Origin: Alphaproteobacteria bacterium
GTDB lineage: Bacteria > Pseudomonadota > Alphaproteobacteria > 16-39-46
Length of the DNA stretch: 5,316 bases
Assembly: GCA_947497675.1 (NCBI GenBank)
Contig: CANMHY010000078.1
Coordinates: 1-5,316, forward strand
Direction: 5' to 3'
Made by a program: the position numbers and the translations under genes. How positions within the stretch are numbered: position 1 is the first letter of the stretch; every line of letters begins with the position of its first letter. The notes beneath the pieces were generated by a model. It did not search any database. It was not told where the DNA came from and saw nothing but the letters and a program-made list of their open reading frames with translations. This document shows, in pieces, positions 1 through 5,316 of the stretch.

Positions 1-1
1 T

Positions 2-139
2 ACAAAAAAAGGAAAATATTGGAGGATTCCTCTTATCCAAAAGAAACATCTTGTTATTTCTCCTTTAATTAATAGTATACTCAAAATATGTGGCTCTTTT
101 GAGCCGTCCTTAGAAATGACAGAAAAGCGATTTTTATGA
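2..139 (+). CDS. 3' end of an unidentified gene upstream of the glycosyltransferase (partial)
   Basis: This frame is open from the left edge for 45 codons and stops at a TGA (137-139) that shares the sequence ATGA with the start of the glycosyltransferase at 136. A 4-base stop/start overlap is typical of translationally coupled genes, which is the main reason to regard this as a real gene end. The visible tail is basic and partly hydrophobic (KKGKYWRIPLI near its beginning, EMTEKRFL at the end) and has no diagnostic motif. A Gly-Lys...Arg-Ile-Pro...Thr-x-x-Arg pattern faintly recalls the C-terminal tails of NAD-dependent sugar epimerases, which often sit beside glycosyltransferases, but 45 residues are too few to support that name. 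I call it a C-terminal fragment of unknown function, probably in the same surface-polysaccharide operon. Confidence 0.62.
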   Translation, partial: TKKGKYWRIPLIQKKHLVISPLINSILKICGSFEPSLEMTEKRFL

Positions 140-1287
140 ACGCTCACAAATCTCTTCGTATCATTACGCCTTATCTTACAATGGGAGGCGCTGAACGACA
201 TCTTTCTCTTGTTCTCCCCGTACTTGCCAAAAATGGCTGGAAAATTAAGCTTTTGGTGTTGTCGCATGAGATCCCTTTAAAAGATTATTTTAATCACCCC
301 AATATTACGCTCCTATCGTTGGGCACACCTTCTCCTCAAAAATTTCTCCCCTCTTCTTTAGGTCACCTCTTTCAAGTTTTAAAGCTCTTGACCCGTGATT
401 TTAGAAGGGATCCCGAAACACTCACACACTTTTTTTTGCCAAAGGCCTATTGTATTGGGATGACTTTAGGAAAACTTTGGAAACTTCAAGGTCCCCTGGT
501 CATGAGCCGCAGATCTTTGAATCTCTATCAAAAAAGACATAAAATTTTATATTTTGAACGTCTTCTTCACCGTTTTTGTGATGCGATCCTTGTCAACAGC
601 GCAGCCATTCAAAATCAACTCCTCCAAGAAGAACATGTTCCCAAAGAGCGTATTCATCTCATTTACAATGGACTTCGCGAAGCGGAGCTGCCTTCTCCTA
701 AGACGCGTCTTCCCTCTTCTTTCAATATGGTTGTTGTCGCAAATCTTATCCCTTATAAAGGACATCTTGATCTTTTCAAGGCATTGAGCCTCATCAAAAA
801 GGATCTTGGGAACAGTTGGACCTTGACACTTGTTGGACACGATAGAGGGATTCTCTCTTCTCTCCAACAGACTGGCCAAGCGTTTGGCATTGACGCTCAC
901 ATTGAATGGATCTTGGACAGCCATAATCCAACACCTTTCCTTTCAAAGGCAGATCTTGGCATCCTTCCCTCCCATGAAGAAGGATTTTCAAACGCACTTC
1001 TTGAAATGATGAGGGCCTCTTTGCCCGTTATTGCAACAAAAGTGGGTGGAAATGAAGAAGCCATCCTTCAAGGAGTAACAGGCCTCCTCGTTCCGCCGCA
1101 TGATCCAGATGCTTTGTCAAAAGCTATTTTAGAGCTTTATCAAAATCCAAAACGTCGCCTTTCCATGGGAAAAGCAGGTCAGAGACGATTTCAGGAACAC
1201 TTTGCGCTCTCAGCGTGCGTTGCTCAATATGAAGACCTTTATCTTTCTCTTCTTAAGAATTCGTTCCCTCAAAAACGATTTCTGTGA
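136..1287 (+). CDS. Family 4 glycosyltransferase (GT-B fold)
   Basis: This 383-residue protein has the usual length and layout of a GT4 glycosyltransferase, which moves a sugar from a nucleotide-sugar donor to a growing glycan. The N-terminal Rossmann half starts with RIITPYLTMGGAERH (residues 8-22), whose MGGAE glycine loop is typical of the family. The linker region has IYNGL (176-180). The C-terminal half starts at VVVANLIPYKGH (199-210), followed by LVGHDRG (232-238). The donor-binding E-x7-E motif is EEGFSNALLE, with E282 and E290, and is followed by PVIATKVGGNEEAI and GLLVPPHDP. There is no signal peptide or transmembrane segment, so it probably works at the cytoplasmic face of the membrane. 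The start is fixed by the ATGA overlap with the upstream gene; no strong Shine-Dalgarno site is seen, consistent with coupling. The last 35 bp overlap the convergent methyltransferase. Donor and acceptor cannot be read from the sequence; lipopolysaccharide or capsule synthesis is inferred. Confidence 0.93.
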   Translation: MNAHKSLRIITPYLTMGGAERHLSLVLPVLAKNGWKIKLLVLSHEIPLKDYFNHPNITLLSLGTPSPQKFLPSSLGHLFQVLKLLTRDFRRDPETLTHFFLPKAYCIGMTLGKLWKLQGPLVMSRRSLNLYQKRHKILYFERLLHRFCDAILVNSAAIQNQLLQEEHVPKERIHLIYNGLREAELPSPKTRLPSSFNMVVVANLIPYKGHLDLFKALSLIKKDLGNSWTLTLVGHDRGILSSLQQTGQAFGIDAHIEWILDSHNPTPFLSKADLGILPSHEEGFSNALLEMMRASLPVIATKVGGNEEAILQGVTGLLVPPHDPDALSKAILELYQNPKRRLSMGKAGQRRFQEHFALSACVAQYEDLYLSLLKNSFPQKRFL

Positions 1288-1990
1288 TCGAAGAAGGCTC
1301 GGTTTCAGGAACGGCTGCATAAATTTTCTTTGAAGCTTCAATAACCCAGACACCTGCAAAAAATCCAAGGCCGCCTTCTAACCTTTTTTTACAGAATCGT
1401 TCAACGATGGGGAAAAAAGATTGTAGAAATCTGGAAGATGTCGGGGGCAAATAAAGAGCTCCTTGAACCGAAACTGGTGTCAAAAACGCTTCCTCTAAAA
1501 GCGTTTCAATCTCAGAAAGAGAAAAAGAATTTGCCTCTCCAAGAGGGGTTGATTCTTTTTGCGCCCAAAGACTCCGCCGATTGGGAACAATGAGGAGAAT
1601 ACGCCCTTCTTCTTTTAAAACACGCCATACCTCTCGCAAAGATTTTGAAGGACTTTCAGAATACTCCAACCAATGAATTATTAAAATCCGCTCCATTGAC
1701 CTATCTTGAAGGGGGAGCATCGTCTGCGCGCAAAGCGTTACTTGAAAGTCCCTCTCTTTATTCTTTTTTTGAAAACCGACCTCTTCAACATACGCTGGCA
1801 TCAAAATGAGGAGTGAAGATCCTTTCTGTCCTCTTAAAAAAGGCCATGCATATCCAAAAATGCTTTTCGCGTAGAAACAAGATCTAAAATCAGGCCACAT
1901 GGATTGAACAACGTTGGTTAAGACCCTTCGTGTCCTTACTCCCAAGGAACTCTTATAAAAATTCGGTGCACCTGAGGCCCATTTTTGCAT
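1253..1990 (-). CDS. Class I SAM-dependent methyltransferase, alphaproteobacterial type
   Basis: This 245-residue protein follows the pattern of a group of class I methyltransferases I know mainly from alphaproteobacteria. It has FYKSSLGVRTRRVL at residues 11-24, MWPD at 31-34, a degenerate SAM motif I region (SIFGYAWPFL, 43-52), LMPA at 63-66, and LPLQDRSMERILIIHWLEYSE at 92-112. The most typical stretch is the post-motif segment LREVWRVLKEEGRILLIVPNRRSLWA (118-143). The end, FAGVWVIEASKKIYAAVP (211-228), also matches family habit. Motif I lacks the usual G-x-G-x-G: only G46 remains in SIFGYA, so SAM binding may be altered. The substrate is unknown. The start ATG is preceded by only a weak GTGAG-like site 8 nt away. 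The gene lies 67 bp downstream of the ferritin-fold gene on the same strand and may be co-transcribed with it. Its 3' end overlaps the convergent glycosyltransferase by 35 bp. Confidence 0.88.
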   Translation of the reverse strand: MQKWASGAPNFYKSSLGVRTRRVLTNVVQSMWPDFRSCFYAKSIFGYAWPFLRGQKGSSLLILMPAYVEEVGFQKKNKERDFQVTLCAQTMLPLQDRSMERILIIHWLEYSESPSKSLREVWRVLKEEGRILLIVPNRRSLWAQKESTPLGEANSFSLSEIETLLEEAFLTPVSVQGALYLPPTSSRFLQSFFPIVERFCKKRLEGGLGFFAGVWVIEASKKIYAAVPETEPSSITEIVFEGTNS

Positions 1991-2057
1991 AAAAAAAACT
2001 CACTCTTAAAAAAACTTTCAAAACAAGCCTAGAAAATTTTTCTCTTTAAGTACACTC

Positions 2058-2897
2058 CTATAGAGACAAAGGGTCTTTCTTTTTCCGAAACATCACAAAC
2101 GTCCAGATCACACCAAAAAAAATAGTGGATAAAAAACCATGAGGAGGATACCCCGAAGCCTTTAAAATCATTGATACCCCATGCTTTACATGATTTTTAT
2201 CATAATATCCATACACACGTTTTAAATAAGCAGCTGCGTTTGAAGATCTATTATAAGGCGTGATCGAAGGGGCTTCATTGGCCGCATAATAAGCCATAGC
2301 AAGTTCATCGTCTTCGGCTTCAAGCATACGCCCGACAGCCACTCTCAGACGCGACAATTTTGAAGGATGCTCTTCTTCAAGATACCTTTGAAGATGTTTA
2401 TAAAATAATTTATAATGACGCAGCTCATCGGCTGCAATATGAGCGCATATTTCCTTTAACACAGGCTCGTCTGCCATATCCTTCAAAGCTGTATAAAAAG
2501 AACTGGTCGCCGTTTCAATAACACATCGTGCCACGAGCTCCCCACTCAAAGACCCTCTCGTGGACGTATCTGCTGTGAGCGCTACTTGAAATCCTTTTCG
2601 AAATATCTTAAGAGCGCCCTCAAAATCAAAGCTTGAATCTGCTAAGCTTGCCCATTTAGCAAGCGCTTGGCCATGCTGAATTTCTTCAATTGTCCATGTC
2701 TTTACAGCCTCTTGAACCAAAGGGTCCTCTTTAAAGATGTTTTTTAAATATTTTTCATAGTCAGTTGCATTGTATTCAACTAAAGAAGCTGCTTTAACAA
2801 CTTTCAGAACATCCGGGGTTACAAGCTCTGGGGTAAACTTTTCCCAAGAAATATCCTCTAAAGTCCAGGCACCCATTTGGGTATAACTCCTCTTCAT
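2058..2897 (-). CDS. Ferritin-fold diiron protein resembling acyl-ACP desaturase, with C-terminal hydrophobic segment
   Basis: This 279-residue, mostly helical protein has two sets of diiron ligands: E41 in LVEYNA, E72/H75 in EEIQHGQALAKW, E128 in CVIETATSSFY, and E158/H161 in ICAHIAADELRHYKLFYKHL. The E...ExxH...E...ExxH pattern defines the ferritin-like diiron carboxylate fold. The EExxHG and IAADExRH segments closely resemble soluble acyl-ACP desaturases (for example EENRHGDLLNKY and ICGTIAADEKRHE in the plant stearoyl-ACP enzyme). By family knowledge it could oxidise a fatty acyl chain or another substrate with O2, but the activity is unproven and a general ferritin-like or rubrerythrin-like role remains possible. 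A hydrophobic stretch (about 255-270) followed by RKKK could anchor it to the inner membrane. The first ATG has no nearby ribosome site; the ATG at 2876 (residue 8) has AGGAG 10 nt upstream and may be the true start. The gene lies upstream of the methyltransferase on the same strand. Confidence 0.85.
   Translation of the reverse strand: MKRSYTQMGAWTLEDISWEKFTPELVTPDVLKVVKAASLVEYNATDYEKYLKNIFKEDPLVQEAVKTWTIEEIQHGQALAKWASLADSSFDFEGALKIFRKGFQVALTADTSTRGSLSGELVARCVIETATSSFYTALKDMADEPVLKEICAHIAADELRHYKLFYKHLQRYLEEEHPSKLSRLRVAVGRMLEAEDDELAMAYYAANEAPSITPYNRSSNAAAYLKRVYGYYDKNHVKHGVSMILKASGYPPHGFLSTIFFGVIWTFVMFRKKKDPLSL
2887..2891 (-). promoter_or_regulatory. Ribosome binding site favouring the internal start of the diiron protein
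   Basis: AGGAG on the minus strand lies 10 nt upstream of the in-frame ATG at 2874-2876 (residue 8 of the longest reading). The outer ATG at 2895-2897 is preceded by AT-rich sequence with no Shine-Dalgarno match. This favours a 272-residue product, although the spacing is slightly long and conservation of residues 1-7 in homologues would decide. Confidence 0.45.
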
Positions 2898-3133
2898 TTT
2901 TTATAAATCACATTTTCTTCTTATAATTACATAAGTCAGAACAGCCTGTCTTCTTATTTTTGACTTTTAGTTAAAAATTGAGGATCTGTGTAATTTATTT
3001 ACCAGCTTCACAGAAGATTTGAGCCAGAAAAATTCAATTTCTTTTAAAAAAAATAAGTGCCTCCTTGAAAACCCGAAAACATAATCGTATATACTCAAAA
3101 ATAAAAGATATTGAAATTTAGGGGGTGCTCTCC
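2898..3133. other. Non-coding stretch between the diiron gene and the ATPase remnant
   Basis: This AT-rich stretch lies just beyond the in-frame stop of the AAA-ATPase-like remnant, where the rest of that gene would be expected. I translated the minus-strand frames: two are broken by stops, and the third (an open stretch covering 2967-3194) shows no recognisable motif, so nothing of the missing ATPase body can be read. It must contain the promoter of the diiron gene unless that gene is read from further upstream, but I could not find a convincing -35/-10 pair. A perfect Shine-Dalgarno sequence at 3060-3066 has no start codon at usable distance. Confidence 0.5.
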
Positions 3134-3352
3134 TCAACAAGTTATTATTTTTTGAAAATACTGAAGCATCGTCATCTTGAGAGTTTTGCCCCACCTGCGT
3201 GGACGCCTGATTAGGGTCACATGATATCCGCTTCCAAGAAGCGTGGAAATAAAAGACGTTTTATCCACAAACAGGGTATGGCTTGTTGCCATTCTTTTAA
3301 AATCATCTATACCAATATTGATGGTGTAGGTCTTATTTTGGAGTTCTGTCAT
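3134..3352 (-). pseudogene. 5' remnant of an AAA-ATPase-like (DUF1703-type) gene
   Basis: The 72 codons encode only the N-terminal piece of the AAA-ATPase-like family (PF09820 type, usually joined to a PD-(D/E)XK nuclease-like C-terminal domain; full proteins are about 500 residues). The visible markers are INIGIDDFKRM (residues 11-21), LFVDKTSFI (27-35) and LIRRPRRWGKTL (47-58), which correspond to the family's I-G-x-x-D-F, Y-V-D-K-T and RPRRFGKS P-loop-like elements. The reading then continues as MTMLQYFQK and hits a TGA at 3134-3136, where the real family continues for hundreds of residues. No other frame downstream restores the protein, so this is a truncation, not a single frameshift. 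The start is well supported by AAGGA 7 nt upstream and an extended -10 promoter. Members of this family are commonly multicopy in host-associated bacteria; their function is poorly defined. A short peptide could still be made. Confidence 0.8.
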
Positions 3353-3359
3353 CGTTTAA

Positions 3360-3364
3360 TCCTT
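3360..3364 (-). promoter_or_regulatory. Ribosome binding site of the AAA-ATPase-like remnant
   Basis: AAGGA on the minus strand lies 7 nt before the ATG at 3350-3352. The site and spacing are near ideal, which fixes the start of the remnant and shows that its translation signal has not decayed. Confidence 0.6.
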
Positions 3365-3377
3365 AATATAGGAACAC

Positions 3378-3386
3378 AGTATACCA
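3378..3386 (-). promoter_or_regulatory. Extended -10 promoter element for the AAA-ATPase-like remnant
   Basis: The minus strand reads TGGTATACT, a TGn extension followed by TATACT (five of six matches to TATAAT). Transcription would start near 3371, giving a leader of roughly 18-20 nt that includes the AAGGA site. No good -35 hexamer is visible at 16-18 nt upstream (the best is TGTAAA-like), which is tolerated in extended -10 promoters. This is a prediction from pattern and position only. Confidence 0.4.
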
Positions 3387-3551
3387 TGAATTTTTCACTT
3401 TTTTACACCCTAAAATTTGATGTATTCTTTTCAACTCTTCTTTAAAACAAATGCATGAATTTTGATTTAAGTTGGGGATTTGACTGAGACTGAGAGGGAT
3501 GTTCTCTCATCCTACTCTTCATTTTTAAATCTCTTCCTCTCTCAATTTCTT
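3387..3551. other. Spacer between mrp and the ATPase remnant
   Basis: No gene is visible here. The stretch would hold the transcription end of the dnaQ-mrp unit. A short inverted repeat (TGAGAG at 3491-3496 with CTCTCA at 3504-3509) overlaps an alternative one (GGATG at 3497-3501 with CATCC at 3508-3512). Neither is followed directly by a T-run on the minus strand, so neither qualifies as an intrinsic terminator. Confidence 0.45.
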
Positions 3552-4610
3552 TTACAGCTTGAATGCCTCCAATTGATCCTTTACCTTTTGAGCAATTTTT
3601 AAAAAAGAAGTTGCGACCTCCTCTTCTTGAGTCAACGGAAGTCCCCGATCAGAGGCCTCTCTCAGTTTCAAACTCAATTCAATTTCACCCAAAAAAGGAA
3701 GACCTCTTATTTCGGCCTCTTTTCGGGCCCCTCCATGAGAAAATATAGGCGTTTCATGACGACAATTTGGGCAGATAAATAAACTCATATTCTCGACCAC
3801 CCCCAAAAGAGGCACATCAAGTTTTTCAAACATTCCAATGGCTTTACGGGCATCGATTAAAGCAATGTCCTGAGGTGTTGAAACAATGACAGCCCCTGAA
3901 AGCGGGACTTTTTGAGCAAGCGTCAGTTGAACATCGCCCGTTCCTGGCGGTAAATCCACCACCAAAACATCCAAATCCCCCCAGTCAACATCCGTTAAAA
4001 GTTGGGTAATAACACCTTGAACCATCGGACCGCGCCAAATAAGCGGCGCTTCTGTATCCATTAAAAAGCCCATGGACATCAATGCCAATCCTTCTTTCAA
4101 GATCGGTTTAAATTTTTTACCTTCAAACATCAGAGGTTTTTCATGAACATTAAAAAGATGTGGGAGAGAGGGACCGTAGACATCTGCATCTAATATGCCC
4201 ACCTTAAGCCCTAAATTTTTTAATCCCACCGCAAGATTTAGGGAAATTGTTGATTTTCCGACGCCTCCTTTTCCAGAGGCCACCGCAATAATATGCCGAA
4301 TATTTCTGACACCCCATGGTTTGGGAGGTGATGTCGGAGATCTTGGAGAAGAGCGTTCATTCGTCGTAATCACAAAAATCTCATGAGTTGGCGCTTGAAT
4401 TTTAAGACAATTTCTAACGTCCTCAATAAATATTTCTATTTTTTTTTGGTCTTTTTCTTTTAAAACTGGGACTAAAAGGATGCAAATAATTTTAGAATCT
4501 TCTATTTTTAAAGATTCAATGCATCCTGATTGCAAAAGCCCCATTCCCTTTTGATCAAATGGAAATGGAATTTTATCCAAACAGAGCTTAAGGTTCTTTT
4601 CAGAAATCAT
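3552..4610 (-). CDS. mrp: Mrp/NBP35-family P-loop ATPase, iron-sulfur cluster carrier
   Basis: This 352-residue protein has the usual length and order of bacterial Mrp (ApbC), a cytoplasmic scaffold or carrier that delivers Fe-S clusters to apoproteins in an ATP-dependent way. An N-terminal MIP18/DUF59-like domain (about 1-82) is diverged. A proline-rich linker (about 86-99) leads to the ATPase: the deviant Walker A GKGGVGKST (113-121), DADVYGPS (141-148), IWRGPM (191-196), the VDLPPGTGD block (218-226), STPQD (244-248) and ENMS (273-276). The cluster-binding CxxC is C280-P-N-C283, which would bridge a Mrp dimer. The lysine before the P-loop glycines and the CxxC separate it from MinD and ParA. 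AAGGA lies 6 nt before the ATG. The gene starts 28 bp after the dnaQ stop, so co-transcription is likely. Confidence 0.96.
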   Translation of the reverse strand: MISEKNLKLCLDKIPFPFDQKGMGLLQSGCIESLKIEDSKIICILLVPVLKEKDQKKIEIFIEDVRNCLKIQAPTHEIFVITTNERSSPRSPTSPPKPWGVRNIRHIIAVASGKGGVGKSTISLNLAVGLKNLGLKVGILDADVYGPSLPHLFNVHEKPLMFEGKKFKPILKEGLALMSMGFLMDTEAPLIWRGPMVQGVITQLLTDVDWGDLDVLVVDLPPGTGDVQLTLAQKVPLSGAVIVSTPQDIALIDARKAIGMFEKLDVPLLGVVENMSLFICPNCRHETPIFSHGGARKEAEIRGLPFLGEIELSLKLREASDRGLPLTQEEEVATSFLKIAQKVKDQLEAFKL

Positions 4611-4616
4611 TCAAAA

Positions 4617-4621
4617 TCCTT
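4617..4621 (-). promoter_or_regulatory. Ribosome binding site of mrp
   Basis: AAGGA on the minus strand lies 6 nt before the mrp ATG, inside the 28-bp gap after the dnaQ stop codon. It supports this start and independent ribosome loading within the dnaQ-mrp transcript. Confidence 0.6.
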
Positions 4622-4638
4622 TTCAGAAAAAATCAACT

Positions 4639-5316
4639 TTAAGATTTAAACAAATTCCAGAGGGGATTTTTGAGTCCTTTACATAAAACCCTATGGGCTT
4701 CAATTTCCTCAGGTGTTGGTGCGTGAGGACGTGGCGGGATAACAGACATCCGTTCATTTTTTAAGACGCTGCCCTCTTTTTCCGTCTCCTTCTCTCTCCC
4801 AATGGACAGCTCTATCTGATTGCCTCCCAGAAGTTCAATATAAACCTTGGCAAGAAGCTGAGCATCCAGGAGAGCACCATGTCCCTGGGCCGATCTTTGT
4901 GAAATGTTAATTTTAAACCGTGAGCAAAGCGCATCAAGATTCGCAGGGGATCCTGGAAACTTTCGACGCGCCAAAAGAACGGTATCCGTTGCACGCGAAA
5001 GAGGAATGAAAGGGAGATTGACGCGTTTAAGCTCTGCATTGATAAACTTTAGATCAAAACTTGCATTATGAATGACAAGAGAATCTTCTCCCAAGAAAAG
5101 CAAGAAATCCTGATGTACTTCAGAAAAGAGGGGCTTATCTTTTAGAAATTCTGTCGAGAGTTTATGAATGCGATAGGCCTCTTCCGGAACATCTCTTTCA
5201 GGATTAAGATAGGTATGAAAAACCTTTCCAGTGGGAACACGATTCAAAAATTCCACACAACCGATTTCAATGAGTCGGTGCCCTTTATCAGGGTCAAGGC
5301 CTGTTGATTCTGTATC
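4639..5316 (-). CDS. dnaQ: DNA polymerase III epsilon subunit, 3'-5' proofreading exonuclease (N-terminus beyond window)
   Basis: The reading is open to the right edge, giving 225 visible residues against about 240 for the E. coli protein, so only a few N-terminal residues are missing. The visible part begins at the Exo I motif DTESTG (D1, E3 of the fragment). It continues with Exo II HNASFD (D88) and Exo [17 protein letters not shown] (H146, D151), the full DEDDh catalytic set that binds two metal ions and removes mismatched nucleotides during replication. After the nuclease domain, NQIELSI (about 166-172) resembles a beta-clamp-binding hexapeptide. The C-terminal EEIEAH...NPLW segment resembles the alphaproteobacterial epsilon tail expected to contact the alpha subunit. 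A GTG at 5254-5256 is not the start, because it would remove Exo I. mrp follows after 28 bp. Confidence 0.96.
   Translation of the reverse strand, partial: DTESTGLDPDKGHRLIEIGCVEFLNRVPTGKVFHTYLNPERDVPEEAYRIHKLSTEFLKDKPLFSEVHQDFLLFLGEDSLVIHNASFDLKFINAELKRVNLPFIPLSRATDTVLLARRKFPGSPANLDALCSRFKINISQRSAQGHGALLDAQLLAKVYIELLGGNQIELSIGREKETEKEGSVLKNERMSVIPPRPHAPTPEEIEAHRVLCKGLKNPLWNLFKS

Noticed and set aside
547..997. Minus-strand and alternate plus-strand open frames inside the glycosyltransferase
   Set aside because: They lie wholly within a strongly supported gene, show no family motif and have no ribosome site; they are shadows of its codon use.
2031..2043. A/T-rich palindrome between the diiron and methyltransferase genes
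   Set aside because: The stem is all weak A-T pairs apart from its outer pair and has no following T-run, so it is neither a terminator nor a convincing operator.
3060..3066. Perfect Shine-Dalgarno sequence AAGGAGG on the minus strand
   Set aside because: No ATG, GTG or TTG lies 4-14 nt downstream; the next start-like triplet is too far and soon meets stops. It may be a relic of lost coding sequence.
2967..3194. 75-codon minus-strand open frame downstream of the ATPase remnant
   Set aside because: Its first part overlaps the remnant in another frame, the rest is low-complexity AT-rich translation, and it does not continue the AAA-ATPase-like family.
3221..3445. 74-codon plus-strand open frame across the ATPase remnant
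   Set aside because: It is the antisense of a recognisable protein fragment and has no motif or good ribosome site of its own.
3491..3512. Overlapping inverted repeats that could be a terminator for mrp
   Set aside because: Stems are only 5-6 bp and mutually exclusive, and no T-run follows on the minus strand.
4195..4386. 63-codon plus-strand frame inside mrp
   Set aside because: It is antisense to the Walker A region of a clear gene and has no supporting features.

Overview
The window looks like part of a moderately AT-rich alphaproteobacterial chromosome. The best lineage clue is the methyltransferase on the minus strand, which resembles a group with a degenerate SAM site that I know mainly from Alphaproteobacteria. 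The AT-richness and the fragment of an AAA-ATPase-like (DUF1703-type) gene would fit a host-associated order such as Holosporales. That placement is inference, since no rRNA or other decisive marker is present.

Left part (1-1287, plus strand): the 3' end of an unidentified gene runs in from the left edge and overlaps by 4 bases (ATGA) with a complete family 4 (GT-B) glycosyltransferase. This looks like the last two genes of a cell-surface polysaccharide or lipopolysaccharide operon.

Middle part (1253-2897, minus strand): a class I SAM-dependent methyltransferase converges on the glycosyltransferase, and the two coding ends overlap by 35 bp. Upstream of it on the same strand is a ferritin-fold diiron protein. 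Its metal-site motifs resemble soluble acyl-ACP desaturases, and it carries a C-terminal hydrophobic segment that could anchor it to the membrane.

Scar region (2898-3551): about 650 bp with no intact gene. It holds the first ~70 codons of an AAA-ATPase-like gene, with its ribosome binding site and a plausible extended -10 promoter preserved. The rest of that gene is missing, and the flanking sequence appears non-coding.

Right part (3552-5316, minus strand): a complete Mrp/NBP35-type P-loop ATPase (iron-sulfur cluster carrier) lies 28 bp downstream of dnaQ, the proofreading exonuclease subunit of DNA polymerase III. dnaQ runs off the right edge and lacks only its extreme N-terminus. The two are probably co-transcribed.

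I saw no tRNA, rRNA, CRISPR array, complete insertion sequence or convincing intrinsic terminator. I also saw no clear case for a wholly new system. The most unusual items are the desaturase-like diiron protein with a possible membrane tail, and the 5' gene remnant that kept its expression signals.
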